In this document: in pieces, positions 35,941-45,644 of the stretch
Numbering within the stretch: the first letter of the stretch is position 1
Layout: every line of letters starts with the position of its first letter
From: Pseudoalteromonas luteoviolacea H33-S
GTDB lineage: Bacteria; Pseudomonadota; Gammaproteobacteria; Enterobacterales; Alteromonadaceae
Assembly (NCBI RefSeq): GCF_001625695.1
Contig: NZ_AUXY01000089.1
Location: 82,202-146,201 of the forward strand
Direction of reading: 5' to 3'
Length of the DNA stretch: 64,000 nt
The notes under the pieces: model-generated
What the model was told of the DNA's origin: nothing
Databases searched by the model: none
Seen by the model: the letters and a program-made list of their open reading frames with translations, nothing else
Program-made: the position numbers and the translations under genes

Positions 35941-37761
35941 TTATTTAGCTTGACGGCTTGCGCGCTTACGCTCACTTTCAGTCAATAGCTTCTTACGAAT
36001 ACGGATACTTTCAGGCGTTACTTCTACCAGCTCGTCATCATCGATGAACTCAAGTGCTTGCTCAAGTGTCATTACGATTGGTGGCACAAGGTTTTGCGCT
36101 TCATCAGTACCTGATGCACGAACGTTCGTTAGCTGCTTACCTTTAAGCGCGTTAACGGTTAAGTCGTTATCACGTGCGTGAATACCGATGATCATACCTT
36201 CGTATACTTCAACACCGTGACCGATGAATAGCTTACCACGGTCTTGAAGGTTGAATAGTGCGTTAGTCAGTGCTTTACCTGCTGCGTTTGCGATAAGTAC
36301 ACCATTCTTACGTTGACCAATGTTACCGCCTTTGTGTGGGCCGTAGTGATCAAACGTGTGGTACATTAGACCAGAACCAGACGTCAGCGTCATAAAGTCA
36401 GTTTGGAAACCGATAAGACCACGTGAAGGCATCATGAAGTCCATACGGATACGACCTTTACCATCTGGTGCCATGTCAGTCATTTCTGCTTTACGAAGAC
36501 CAAGTTGCTCCATGATAGAACCTTGGTGCTCTTCTTCAACGTCAACCGTTACTGTTTCGTACGGTTCTTCTAACTGGCCATCTACTTCACGAAGAATTAC
36601 TTCTGGACGAGATACAGCTAGTTCATAACCTTCACGACGCATGTTTTCGATTAGGATACCTAGGTGAAGTTCACCACGACCTGATACGCGGAAGCTATCT
36701 GGGTTATCTGTTTCTTCAACGCGAAGTGCTACGTTGTGTACAAGCTCAGCTTGAAGACGCTCAAGGATGTTACGTGAAGTCACGAACTTACCTTCTTGGC
36801 CTGAGAACGGTGATGTGTTTACAGAGAACGTCATTGTTACTGTAGGCTCATCAACAGACAGTGCAGGTAGTGCTTCAACAGCATTCACATCACATACTGT
36901 GTCAGAGATCTTAAGTTCACCAAGACCTGTGATCGCAATGATATCGCCCGCTTGCGCTTCTTGCGCTTCGTGACGGTCAAGACCTAAATAAGTCAGTACT
37001 TGGCCAACTTTACCGTTACGTGTTTTACCATCAGCGCCAACAATTGTTACCTGCTGGTTTACTTTAACAGTACCGCGCTTGATTCGACCAACACCGATTA
37101 CACCGATGTAAGAGTTGTAGTCTAGCTGAGAGATCTGCATTTGGAAGTCGCCAGCTGGATCAGCGTCTGGCTGCTCTACCTGCTCAACAATCGCTTCAAA
37201 CATAGGTTGCATGTTGTCAGATGGCTCGTCTAGATCAAGTGTCGCCCAACCGTTGATAGCAGATGCGTAGATAACTTGGAAATCAAGTTGCTCATCTGTC
37301 GCGCCTAGGTTGTCGAATAGGTCAAATACCTGATCCATTACCCAGTCAGGACGTGCGCCTGGCTTGTCAATTTTGTTGATAACAACGATAGGCTTAAGGC
37401 CAAGAGCAAATGCTTTTTGCGTTACGAAACGCGTCTGAGGCATTGGGCCTTCTTGTGCATCTACTAGTAGAAGCACAGAATCAACCATTGATAGTACACG
37501 TTCTACTTCACCACCAAAGTCGGCGTGTCCCGGGGTGTCTACGATATTGATGTGGTAGTCGTTCCACTCAATGGCGGTGTTTTTCGCCAAGATTGTGATA
37601 CCACGCTCTTTTTCAATATCATTTGAATCCATTACACGCTCTTCGTTGCCACCGCGTGTCTCTAATGTGCCAGACTGTTCTAGCAGCTTATCGACTAGGG
37701 TAGTTTTACCATGGTCAACGTGTGCGATAATCGCAATATTTCTTAACTTTTCAATGCTCAT
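35941..37761 (-). CDS. typA: Ribosome-associated GTPase BipA/TypA
   Basis: 606 residues (E. coli 607), translational GTPase of the EF-G family involved in ribosome assembly and stress adaptation. Motifs: IAHVDHGKTTLVDKLLEQ (G1), RGITILAKNT (G2), VDTPGHADFGGEVER (G3), VINKIDKPGARPDW (G4), followed by domain II, the EF-G domain V-like part and the BipA-specific C-terminal domain (MMPSRGLIGFQTDFMT, NVRASGTDEAQNLVPP). It is monocistronic. Confidence 0.97.
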   Translation of the reverse strand: MSIEKLRNIAIIAHVDHGKTTLVDKLLEQSGTLETRGGNEERVMDSNDIEKERGITILAKNTAIEWNDYHINIVDTPGHADFGGEVERVLSMVDSVLLLVDAQEGPMPQTRFVTQKAFALGLKPIVVINKIDKPGARPDWVMDQVFDLFDNLGATDEQLDFQVIYASAINGWATLDLDEPSDNMQPMFEAIVEQVEQPDADPAGDFQMQISQLDYNSYIGVIGVGRIKRGTVKVNQQVTIVGADGKTRNGKVGQVLTYLGLDRHEAQEAQAGDIIAITGLGELKISDTVCDVNAVEALPALSVDEPTVTMTFSVNTSPFSGQEGKFVTSRNILERLQAELVHNVALRVEETDNPDSFRVSGRGELHLGILIENMRREGYELAVSRPEVILREVDGQLEEPYETVTVDVEEEHQGSIMEQLGLRKAEMTDMAPDGKGRIRMDFMMPSRGLIGFQTDFMTLTSGSGLMYHTFDHYGPHKGGNIGQRKNGVLIANAAGKALTNALFNLQDRGKLFIGHGVEVYEGMIIGIHARDNDLTVNALKGKQLTNVRASGTDEAQNLVPPIVMTLEQALEFIDDDELVEVTPESIRIRKKLLTESERKRASRQAK

Positions 37762-38030
37762 TACTGTTACTCAGAGAAGTTGGCCTTCAGTGATCCTAGT
37801 CGATCCACGCAAAATTGCGCACCTAAGATACCGTTCCACAATTAAAGGTCGCGTATTATCCCCTAATAATGTGACAGATGAAAGTTTATCCAGAGGATTT
37901 TTTTCTTCTTTACTGCAATTTACTGCTTAAATCCGCTGATTTATTGCCGGTTGTTTGTTCCTGTACAAAGTACTAAACTGCGTCACAAGCCCTTAGCAAA
38001 ATGGGCAGAAGAAAAACAAAGGAACGATAT

Positions 38031-39389
38031 ATGAAGTCACAGTCTCTGATTTTGATTGTGGAAGATAACCGTGAGGTGAGACTCGCGGCACGATTTGTAC
38101 TGGAAGATTTCGGCTATCAAGTCGAAGAGGTCGAAAACCCCGTACAAGCACATGAATTTCTCTCTCATACCCACCCTGCCTTGATCATGCTCGACATGAA
38201 CTTTGATCTCGACTCTACCTCAGGTGAAGAAGGACTGCGCTTTTTACGCGGACTCAAACGCGATGCCATCGACACTCCAGTGATCGCCATGACAGCCTGG
38301 TCAAATACAGATTTAGTGGTGCAAGCCATGCAGCTGGGCGCTGTCGACTTTATTGAAAAGCCTTGGCAAAACCAACGTCTTGAACAAGTGATTCAGCAGC
38401 AACTGAAAATATCAGGGCTGCAAAAAAGTAACTCCGCCCTCAGCCAAGCGCTTACGCCAAACGGGGATGAACCCATTTGGCAAAGCGACGCAATGCAGCA
38501 ATTAATGGCCCAGCTCAGCGCCGTAGCCCAAACAGATGCCAATATCCTCATAACTGGTGAAAACGGCGTAGGGAAAAGCCACATTGCCACTTGGGTTCAT
38601 AACCAGTCTTTGCGAAATACACAGCCGTTTATTTCACTCAATATGGCAGCCATTCCTGAACAGTTATTCGAAAGCGAACTGTTTGGTCATGTTAAAGGCG
38701 CATTTACGGATGCCAAAGCTGAACGCGTAGGCCGCTTTGCATTAGCGGACAAAGGCACCTTGTTTTTAGATGAGATAGGCACATTGCCACTTGCGCAGCA
38801 GGCCAAACTACTGCGCGTGCTTGAAACAGGCGAATTTGAAATGGTAGGCTCGAGCAAAACCCTAACCAGTGATGTACGGCTTATCAGCGCAACCAATGCA
38901 GAATTTGAGCAACTCATTACCAAAAGTGAATTTCGACAAGACTTGTATTATCGCCTTAATACATTCGCGTTTACCATTCCTGCACTGCGAGAACGAGTTG
39001 ATGATATTGTGCCGCTTGCCGAGCACTTTTTGGCAAAACATGGCAGCAAGTATAACAAGCACGATGTCACTATTGGCCCTTGCGCGAAGCAGGCATTGAT
39101 GCAATACAGCTGGCCCGGTAATACGCGGGAGCTAAGCCATTTAATGGAAAGAGCCGTGCTACTTTGCCAAGCTGGTGTCATTCTCGCCACCGATCTGCAT
39201 CTACCTAATACACAAGATAGCAATGTCATCGACGCACTCTCAGAGATGACTCTAGAACAAGCCGAAAAACATTTAATTGAGCAAGCGCTGAGTAAATTTA
39301 CAGGCAATAAAAACAAAGCAGCACAGCAGCTTGGGATCACCAAACAGGCACTGTATCGACGGTTAGAAAAATATGCGTTGGAAGAATAA
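38031..39389 (+). CDS. NtrC-type response regulator
   Basis: 452 residues from the ATG at 38031, which has AAAGGA in front; the frame is open 10 codons further up. Receiver domain (1-125; LILIVEDNREVRLAA, phosphoacceptor in LIMLDMNFDLDS, Lys in VDFIEKPWQN), AAA+ domain (about 150-385; ITGENGVGKSHIATW Walker A, GTLFLDEIGTLPL Walker B) and a Fis-type helix-turn-helix at the end (NKAAQQLGITKQALYRRLEK). The sigma-54 contact loop reads GAFTDA instead of GAFTGA. It partners with the following kinase and probably activates the sigma-54 promoter of the HlyD-ABC operon downstream. Confidence 0.93.
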   Translation: MKSQSLILIVEDNREVRLAARFVLEDFGYQVEEVENPVQAHEFLSHTHPALIMLDMNFDLDSTSGEEGLRFLRGLKRDAIDTPVIAMTAWSNTDLVVQAMQLGAVDFIEKPWQNQRLEQVIQQQLKISGLQKSNSALSQALTPNGDEPIWQSDAMQQLMAQLSAVAQTDANILITGENGVGKSHIATWVHNQSLRNTQPFISLNMAAIPEQLFESELFGHVKGAFTDAKAERVGRFALADKGTLFLDEIGTLPLAQQAKLLRVLETGEFEMVGSSKTLTSDVRLISATNAEFEQLITKSEFRQDLYYRLNTFAFTIPALRERVDDIVPLAEHFLAKHGSKYNKHDVTIGPCAKQALMQYSWPGNTRELSHLMERAVLLCQAGVILATDLHLPNTQDSNVIDALSEMTLEQAEKHLIEQALSKFTGNKNKAAQQLGITKQALYRRLEKYALEE

Positions 39390-40671
39390 TAGCTTAGAGG
39401 GCTTTTGGAAAAGACAGTGCCTGCTGCTGATCCTATTGCAAATCAGCGTGCTCACGATTTGCTGGCAGTTTGGTTTTTCTCAGCCTCACCCCATTCTCAA
39501 TGCTGTGACAATCAGCTGTTTAATCACTTGGATAGGCGCAACTATTTGGATATTCCTCCGTGTTATCACGCAGATAAAATCCTCGTATTTGCGTAGTACA
39601 ACCCAGCTTGAGTCCTGCCGAAGACAAGACTTTAGTCAACAAGCAAAAGCCCGCTTTAACACAGGTATTATTGGTGACTTCCATCACCAATTAAACAATT
39701 TAAGTAATGACTTACTTACAGTAAAAAATAATGAAGACAAAGAGTCAATCTTACTTTTTCGTCTTGTTAAGCAATTAAACACGCCGATATTGGTGTTTGA
39801 TGAACGCTTGCAACTGAGCTTCGGCAACCAAGCTTGCACAACGTTATTTAATCAACCTTGGCAAACCTTACGCTTTACCAGCGCTGCACGGCTCGGTTTA
39901 GGTAACCGGCCTGATTGGCATTTCAAAGATGAGAAGCGCCAACAACGCTGGCAAGTACGCCACAGTAACTTTAATCATAACGGCCATACTTATCACTTAT
40001 TGGTGATGACAGATATCCAAATAGCGCTGAGAGAGCAAGAGCTTAAAGCATGGCAGCGGTTGATACGGGTTATTAGCCATGAGATCCGTAATTCCTTAAC
40101 CCCTGTCAGTACCATGTTAGAAAGACTCAGGCATAGGGCAAGCAATGAGCGAGATAGCGCTGCCTTTGATGTCATTGTGGAACGCTGTGAGCACCTAGCT
40201 GAATTCGTAAAACGCTACGCACAGTTACAGCAAAGCGTTACTGTAAAGGCCACAGCTCAGCCTTTTTCGCAGCTTTGTATGGAACTGAGCGCTTTATATC
40301 CTCAGGCAAAATGGCAGCTTGAAGGTCAACACATCACGCTCAATTGCGATGTCACGTTACTCAAGCAAGTGCTTATCAACTTGACTAAGAATGCCTTGGA
40401 AGCCTGCTCGGACACACCGCAACTCACACTATCTCTGAAACTGAAAAATCATACTGCGACAATTTGCTTAACAGACAACGGTCATGGAGTCATTAATCCC
40501 GATAACCTGTTTGTGCCTTTTTATTCAACTAAGGAGCGCGGTGAAGGAATCGGCTTAATGTTATGCCAACACCTGACAGAGCAAATGAATGGCCAATTGC
40601 AATTAGTTAATCGCGCGGATGGTCAACGAGGTGCAAGTGCCATCATCACATTAGCACAGCCTACTTACTAA
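39373..40671 (+). CDS. Sensor histidine kinase (NtrY/NtrB type)
   Basis: 432 residues: two membrane helices (about 15-35 and 42-65), a PAS-like region (about 135-220; TPILVFDERLQLSFGNQACT), a HisKA H-box LIRVISHEIRNSLTPVSTM and an ATPase domain (LINLTKNALEA N-box, DNGHGV G1, FVPFYSTKERGEGIGLMLC G2). It overlaps the regulator gene by 17 bases, forming a two-component operon. The periplasmic loop between the two helices is very short, so it probably senses within the membrane or cytoplasm. Confidence 0.92.
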   Translation: MRWKNNSLEGFWKRQCLLLILLQISVLTICWQFGFSQPHPILNAVTISCLITWIGATIWIFLRVITQIKSSYLRSTTQLESCRRQDFSQQAKARFNTGIIGDFHHQLNNLSNDLLTVKNNEDKESILLFRLVKQLNTPILVFDERLQLSFGNQACTTLFNQPWQTLRFTSAARLGLGNRPDWHFKDEKRQQRWQVRHSNFNHNGHTYHLLVMTDIQIALREQELKAWQRLIRVISHEIRNSLTPVSTMLERLRHRASNERDSAAFDVIVERCEHLAEFVKRYAQLQQSVTVKATAQPFSQLCMELSALYPQAKWQLEGQHITLNCDVTLLKQVLINLTKNALEACSDTPQLTLSLKLKNHTATICLTDNGHGVINPDNLFVPFYSTKERGEGIGLMLCQHLTEQMNGQLQLVNRADGQRGASAIITLAQPTY

Positions 40672-40683
40672 GCGTCCGAATTC

Positions 40684-40719
40684 AATAAAGCAAAGTCCGG
40701 TTTCGGACCTTGCTTTATT
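40684..40719. promoter_or_regulatory. Long inverted repeat after the kinase gene: terminator and/or activator site
   Basis: AATAAAGCAA (40684-40693) and GTCCG (40695-40699) pair with CGGAC (40704-40708) and TTGCTTTATT (40710-40719) around a 4-base loop, with a single mismatch. It lies 12 bases after the kinase stop, so a terminator is plausible. The centre GTCCGGTTTCGGAC also lies about 70 bases before the -24 element, a normal place for an enhancer bound by an NtrC-type regulator, and a further GTCCGAA half-site lies at 40674-40680. Confidence 0.6.
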
Positions 40720-40770
40720 AAGCCGGCTCAACAAAAACAACAAAAACGTTTAAAAACATACATTTAACTT

Positions 40771-40787
40771 TTGGCACATGGCTTGCT
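40771..40787 (+). promoter_or_regulatory. Predicted sigma-54 promoter of the HlyD-ABC operon
   Basis: TTGGCACATGGCTTGCT matches the -24/-12 consensus TTGGCAC-N5-TTGCT with the correct spacing. The start of transcription would be near 40797, about 28 bases before the HlyD-type gene. The linked regulator carries a sigma-54-type AAA+ domain. Confidence 0.9.
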
Positions 40788-40824
40788 CAATACTTTACAT
40801 CATCAATAAAAAGTAAAGATAAAT

Positions 40825-42072
40825 ATGGACGTCGCAAAATCAAAAACAGTCACGCCAAAACACTCACTCAAGAGAAAAATCACGGCTATGGTAGTCTGTG
40901 CATCTGTGCTAGGTGGTGTGTTTCACTTCACCTCCTCATCGAGTTCCACCAGCTTGCAACAAAACAGCTTGATTGTTGCAACAGTACAGCGAGGTGATCT
41001 AGCTATCCAAGTGGACGGATATGGTGTCCTGCGCTCTAATCAACAGAAACTGCTAACTGCACAAAGCAGTGCTACGGTCAGTGAAATATTGCTGCGCCCA
41101 GGTGCGGTTGTGACGCCGGACTCTGTTATTTTAAGAATGCAAGACCCCGACCTAAAACAGTCAATTGAAACAGCACGCATGGCACTTGAAGAACAAGAGG
41201 CTAATTTGCGTCGTCAAAAACTTGCCAACCAGCGAGAGCGCTTGTCAGAAAAAGCCACACAAGCACAATTGGAAAGCCAGTATCAATCACTGGTACTGCG
41301 CCGTAAAGCGCAGCAGGTACTTCGAGATCAAGGTGTAATCCCTGCCATTGATGTACAAACTGCAGAGCTAGAGGAGCAACAGCTCGGCGCACGTTTTGAA
41401 CTTCAGCGCCAACGTATTACGCAACTGGCACAATTACACCAGGAAGACATAGAAATATCTCAACAGCAGATAAACCAAGCCCGCTCAAATTTGGCAAGAC
41501 TAGAGCAACGCGCTCAGCAACTCGAAGTCACTGCTGGGATCAGCGGTACCATACAACGTCTCGCTGTTGAGCTTGGGCAAAGCGTATCGGCAGGACAAGA
41601 ATTAGCGCAAGTCGGGAGCAACTCAGACTTACAAGCGCTGATCCGTGTACCACAATCAAAAGCAGAGCAAATCAAAGTCGGACAATCCGCAACGATTGAT
41701 ACCCGACGTGAACGCGTTCCCGCTGCCGTTACTCGGATCACGCCACAAGTGCAAGATGGCACTATCGAAGTGGAACTGTCATTTACCGAGGGAGTACCTG
41801 AGTCAGCTAGACCAGAATTAAGCGTAGAAGCTGAGATCCTCACAAATCAATTAAGCAATGCTCTATATGTCGAGCGACCAGCAAATAAGCAAGCCCATAG
41901 CGCAACCGAGCTTTACATCATCGACGGGGATCAAGCTGTTGCAACCGCAGTACGATTCGGCGAAGACGCAGGTAGGCACTTGCAAATTCTGCAAGGTGCG
42001 CAAGAAAACCAGCGTGTCATTCTTTCTGATATGACACAGCACAGTGAGCATAAGGCCATCACGTTACTTTGA
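40825..42072 (+). CDS. HlyD/MacA-type membrane fusion protein
   Basis: 415 residues. An N-terminal membrane anchor (about 22-42) is followed by a lipoyl-like half, a long coiled coil (about 115-235, rich in Gln, Glu, Arg and Leu), the second lipoyl half (TAGISGTIQRLAVELGQSVS) and a beta-barrel (SATIDTRRERVPAAVTRI). It is the periplasmic adaptor of a MacAB-like efflux or export pump. It is first of three genes behind a sigma-54 promoter. Confidence 0.9.
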   Translation: MDVAKSKTVTPKHSLKRKITAMVVCASVLGGVFHFTSSSSSTSLQQNSLIVATVQRGDLAIQVDGYGVLRSNQQKLLTAQSSATVSEILLRPGAVVTPDSVILRMQDPDLKQSIETARMALEEQEANLRRQKLANQRERLSEKATQAQLESQYQSLVLRRKAQQVLRDQGVIPAIDVQTAELEEQQLGARFELQRQRITQLAQLHQEDIEISQQQINQARSNLARLEQRAQQLEVTAGISGTIQRLAVELGQSVSAGQELAQVGSNSDLQALIRVPQSKAEQIKVGQSATIDTRRERVPAAVTRITPQVQDGTIEVELSFTEGVPESARPELSVEAEILTNQLSNALYVERPANKQAHSATELYIIDGDQAVATAVRFGEDAGRHLQILQGAQENQRVILSDMTQHSEHKAITLL

Positions 42073-42107
42073 ACCCAATAACAAGAATTAAAAGAAAGGA
42101 ATTAGAC

Positions 42108-42839
42108 ATGAAAGAAAGCGTATTAACAATGTCAGGTGTGACCAAGGTATTCAGCACCGAAGAAATGGAAACCCATGCATTAAGAGGCATAGATCTCACC
42201 ATTTACCGCGGAGACTTTGTTTCCATTTGTGGTCCTTCCGGCTGTGGTAAATCGACGTTACTCTCTATCTTAGGGCTGTTAGACATGCCCAGCGCTGGTC
42301 AATACCAAATTGAAGGAGAAGAAGTCAGCCAGCTCACGTTGGCGCAGTCGGCATATATTCGTAATGAGAAAATCGGTTTTATATTCCAGTCGTTCAACCT
42401 AATTGATGAACTGACTGTCTATGACAATGTCGCGCTGCCGCTTAGGTATCGCAAAGAGCCCATGCCAGAGGAGCAGATCAAGCAAGCCGTGGAAGCTTGT
42501 CTTGCCAAAGTGGATATGAGCCATCGTGCGAGCCACAAGCCCAATCAACTTTCAGGTGGTCAACAACAGCGTATTGCCATTGCCCGAGCACTCGTTGGAC
42601 AACCGAGCATGCTGCTAGTCGATGAGCCAACAGGTAACCTCGATTCAATCAACGGCGATGCGGTGATGGCCATGTTGCAGCAGCTCAATGCCGAAGGCAC
42701 TACATTATGTATGGTGACACACGATCCACGCTACGCCGATATGGCGACTCGGCAGCTCCATTTGCTCGACGGTAAAATCATCGACAGTGAAGAGCATAGC
42801 GACCCCAAGCATGCACTTGAAATTCCACTTGCACAGTAA
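42108..42839 (+). CDS. ABC transporter ATPase (MacB/LolD type)
   Basis: 243 residues from the ATG at 42108, which has AAAGGAATT in front. Motifs: ICGPSGCGKSTLLSI (Walker A), FIFQSFNLIDELTVYDNV (Q-loop), LSGGQQQRIAIARAL (signature), MLLVDEPTGNLDS (Walker B) and MVTHDPR (switch His). It energises the following permease. The longer frame from 42069 lacks a ribosome site and overlaps the HlyD gene end. Confidence 0.93.
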   Translation: MKESVLTMSGVTKVFSTEEMETHALRGIDLTIYRGDFVSICGPSGCGKSTLLSILGLLDMPSAGQYQIEGEEVSQLTLAQSAYIRNEKIGFIFQSFNLIDELTVYDNVALPLRYRKEPMPEEQIKQAVEACLAKVDMSHRASHKPNQLSGGQQQRIAIARALVGQPSMLLVDEPTGNLDSINGDAVMAMLQQLNAEGTTLCMVTHDPRYADMATRQLHLLDGKIIDSEEHSDPKHALEIPLAQ

Positions 42840-42851
42840 GTAGGTGCCATT

Positions 42852-45290
42852 ATGTTGAAACACAATTTATTAATCGCAATCAAAAGCCTAGCAAGAGTAA
42901 AAAGCTATGCACTGACCATCATCATGACCTTGGGCGTCACGCTAGGTGTGATGGTGGCGATGTATAACCTCAATTACCAGATCATCGCAGCACCACTGCC
43001 CTATCCAGATCAGGATAGGCTGTTTTTAGTCCAAGGCCAACTGCTGTCTGACGGTGAAGTAAAACGTGAAAACTACCTGCCCTTTTTAGGCGCAGTTGAA
43101 GCTTACAAAGATAAACACCCAGGTATCGAGACTTTTGCACTACACAATATCAGCATTGATGTTGAGCAAAGCTTACCGAACAGCCCAACCTTCAATACAG
43201 GGGCCATCACACCTGAATATATGCAGATCATCGATGCGCCACTGGCATTAGGACGTCATTTCACTAAAGAGGAAGGGCTAGACAGCAATCAACCTGTTGC
43301 CATTATCTCATACGATGTCTGGCAAACACACTTCGGTGGAAGCAGTGAAGTACTCTATCGTTCTGTGACTTTCAAAGGTGTCAGCTTTATCATCGTTGGT
43401 GTCACTGCACAACACTTTGCTGAGCCAGTATTAGCCACCCCTACTTGGCGCACCGATGTGTGGTTCCCATACGACTATCGCGATACCCCAGACCCGCTTT
43501 GGACATTTTCCTCAAACCAGGTTCACTTGGTCGGTAAATTGGCCAAAGATGCGGATATCAACCGTACTCAGCTCGCACTCAATAACTGGGTAATGGCACG
43601 CTACCCAGCAGCGGTTGCAGATGATCCCACGGTAGCAAATACTGAAGTTAAATGGCGTTTTATCACTTACAAATCACGTATTATTGGCGATGCAGGCAAC
43701 ACCAGTGTCATGATGCTAGCAGGCAGTGTGGTCCTGCTACTTATTGCCCTCAGCAATATCGGCAACCTCGTTTTATCTCGCGCTGTCGAGCAACAACGTG
43801 CATTTGCTATTCAAGCCGCATTAGGTGCGCAACCTCACCACTTATTCAAACAAGTTCTGGTTGAATTATCTTTGCTATTCGCAGCCGCACTCATTGTTGC
43901 CACCGGTATTGTGAGCCTTATTTTGGGCTTATTAAAAGCTGGCTATGCAGGTCCACTTGCACGTTTAGATGAACTCAGCCTCAACATGAACACAGTGCTA
44001 TTTGCGATTGTCTTAACACTCATTCTTAACTTTGCACTCGCTTGGGTGGTCAGCAAGCAACTTAATTACAATGCCATTATTGGTGCATTGCAAAGCAGTG
44101 GTAAAGGTTCTGGCGTACAAGTATCTAAACACACACGCCAAGTACTGGTTTCCATGCAGGTATTTTTCTGCATCTCTCTGCTTGTCTTATGTGTGAGCAT
44201 TTTCAAACAAAGCTGGGCACAGCTCACAGCCCCAACGCATATCAATACTGAAAATACCTCACAGATTGCTTTAAACGTTGGTACTTTACTGACTGAAATG
44301 TCTCCAGAGCAGCGCGCTACACTGGTGCTTGAAGCAACAGAGCGACTTAACCAACACAGTGACATCGTGCGAGCCGGTGTCGGTAGTTATCCACCTATTT
44401 CCTATTGGTTAGAGCAGTTCTCTACATATCACTCGCAGTTACAGCCCGGCATAGATAAGCCCGTCGTGTCACACAAACGGGTCTGGGGAACACGTGCTTA
44501 TTTTGAAACATTCGGCTTGAGATTAGCGCAAGGACGTCACTTTACTGATGCAGAAGCTAGAGATAGAGCCCCAGTGGTGATCATCAATGAATTTATGGCT
44601 GACATGATAAAAGCCTCTGGCCAAGACCCTATTGGTGCAAAACTGTATGGACGTAACTCCAGTGACCCTATCACAGTAGTGGGTATCGTCGGTAATTTGA
44701 ATTTACCAAACCAACCGCCAATTTCTAGAACCTATCGCCCTCGTGTGAATACTGGATATCCAATTGTTGTCGTCGAAACCAAACCCAACGCACAGCTATC
44801 TAGGCAAAGTATCAATGACTTACTGGCACAAGTACATTCGCAAATACGCGTTTATGATTTGCAAACCACAGAACAAATCTTGTCCTCACACCTTAAATCA
44901 CAGCGTGTTGCCAGTATTTTTACTATCGTGCTTTCAGTGGTCGCAGTGATATTAGCAGGTATTGGTATTTACGGCGTATTTAGCTATGCCATTGCTTTAA
45001 GGCGCTATGAGCTAGGTATTAGAATGTCAATTGGTGCAACATCTATGGCTATTTTCAAGCTGGTACTGACAGAAAACATGCAGCCCTTTTTAATCGCAGC
45101 TGCTGCGGCCACTAGCGCATTGCTGATCGGTTACTTCAGTGCAGCATCCACACCTATCATGCAAATGATGGACTTATGGAGTTGGTTGATCCCTGTGGTC
45201 CTAATAGCAAGTTTAGTCGTGAGTATCACCTTGCTATCAGCTTGGAGCATCATTCGCCGGCCCGCATTATACGCATTAAAAGGCGCTTAA
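42852..45290 (+). CDS. MacB-like ABC permease with two FtsX-type domains
   Basis: 812 residues: an N-terminal membrane helix and periplasmic MacB core-like region (AAPLPYPDQDRLFLVQGQLL), an FtsX domain near 280-410 (VVLLLIALSNIGNLVLSRAV, AIQAALGAQPHHLFKQVLVE), a second periplasmic region and a second FtsX domain at the end (VLAGIGIYGVFSYAIALRR, YELGIRMSIGATSMAIF). The duplicated layout and the PYPD.DRL string are those of ADOP-type permeases. Likely exports a compound or lipid from the inner membrane with the HlyD partner; the outer membrane factor is not encoded here. Confidence 0.9.
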   Translation: MLKHNLLIAIKSLARVKSYALTIIMTLGVTLGVMVAMYNLNYQIIAAPLPYPDQDRLFLVQGQLLSDGEVKRENYLPFLGAVEAYKDKHPGIETFALHNISIDVEQSLPNSPTFNTGAITPEYMQIIDAPLALGRHFTKEEGLDSNQPVAIISYDVWQTHFGGSSEVLYRSVTFKGVSFIIVGVTAQHFAEPVLATPTWRTDVWFPYDYRDTPDPLWTFSSNQVHLVGKLAKDADINRTQLALNNWVMARYPAAVADDPTVANTEVKWRFITYKSRIIGDAGNTSVMMLAGSVVLLLIALSNIGNLVLSRAVEQQRAFAIQAALGAQPHHLFKQVLVELSLLFAAALIVATGIVSLILGLLKAGYAGPLARLDELSLNMNTVLFAIVLTLILNFALAWVVSKQLNYNAIIGALQSSGKGSGVQVSKHTRQVLVSMQVFFCISLLVLCVSIFKQSWAQLTAPTHINTENTSQIALNVGTLLTEMSPEQRATLVLEATERLNQHSDIVRAGVGSYPPISYWLEQFSTYHSQLQPGIDKPVVSHKRVWGTRAYFETFGLRLAQGRHFTDAEARDRAPVVIINEFMADMIKASGQDPIGAKLYGRNSSDPITVVGIVGNLNLPNQPPISRTYRPRVNTGYPIVVVETKPNAQLSRQSINDLLAQVHSQIRVYDLQTTEQILSSHLKSQRVASIFTIVLSVVAVILAGIGIYGVFSYAIALRRYELGIRMSIGATSMAIFKLVLTENMQPFLIAAAAATSALLIGYFSAASTPIMQMMDLWSWLIPVVLIASLVVSITLLSAWSIIRRPALYALKGA

Positions 45291-45292
45291 CC

Positions 45293-45508
45293 ATGTCTCA
45301 AACCAGCCGTCAATCAGCATGCAATATCATGATAATTTCCTTCCTGAGATGTTGTTTCTGGTTTGTCATGGCGGCTGGTTTATTTATCTTGCCCCTAGGT
45401 AATATAAATGGACTATGCTTAACCTGTGAGCTCATATTGCTATCCAAATCTAGCGATGCGAGTCCCGCATTTTTATACTCGCTTAACGTGTTGGAGTGGC
45501 TGGAATAA
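45293..45508 (+). CDS. Doubtful small open frame before glnA
   Basis: 71 codons starting ATG 2 bases after the permease stop, with one hydrophobic stretch (FWFVMAAGLFILPLG) and several cysteines. The ribosome site (AAGG) is too far from the ATG and no family was recognised. It may be a membrane peptide of the export operon or a chance frame. Confidence 0.25.
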   Translation: MSQTSRQSACNIMIISFLRCCFWFVMAAGLFILPLGNINGLCLTCELILLSKSSDASPAFLYSLNVLEWLE

Positions 45509-45533
45509 ACCAGTCGATATGCCCTTTCACTGG

Positions 45534-45552
45534 TTGCACCATAATAGTGCAA
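45534..45552. promoter_or_regulatory. NtrC binding site 1 of glnA
   Basis: TTGCACCATAATAGTGCAA agrees with the NtrC consensus TGCAC-N7-GTGCA and is a near-palindrome. Confidence 0.85.
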
Positions 45553-45554
45553 AA

Positions 45555-45571
45555 TGTACTGATATGGTGCA
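45555..45571. promoter_or_regulatory. NtrC binding site 2 of glnA
   Basis: TGTACTGATATGGTGCA fits TGCAC-N7-GTGCA with one mismatch. Its centre is 21 bp from that of site 1, two helical turns, as expected for cooperative enhancer binding. Confidence 0.8.
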
Positions 45572-45644
45572 CTCATTTAGGTCAACTATGCCCTTCCTGA
45601 CCATAAAAAACAAAATATTCCTTATATTACAAAAGGTTATATTA

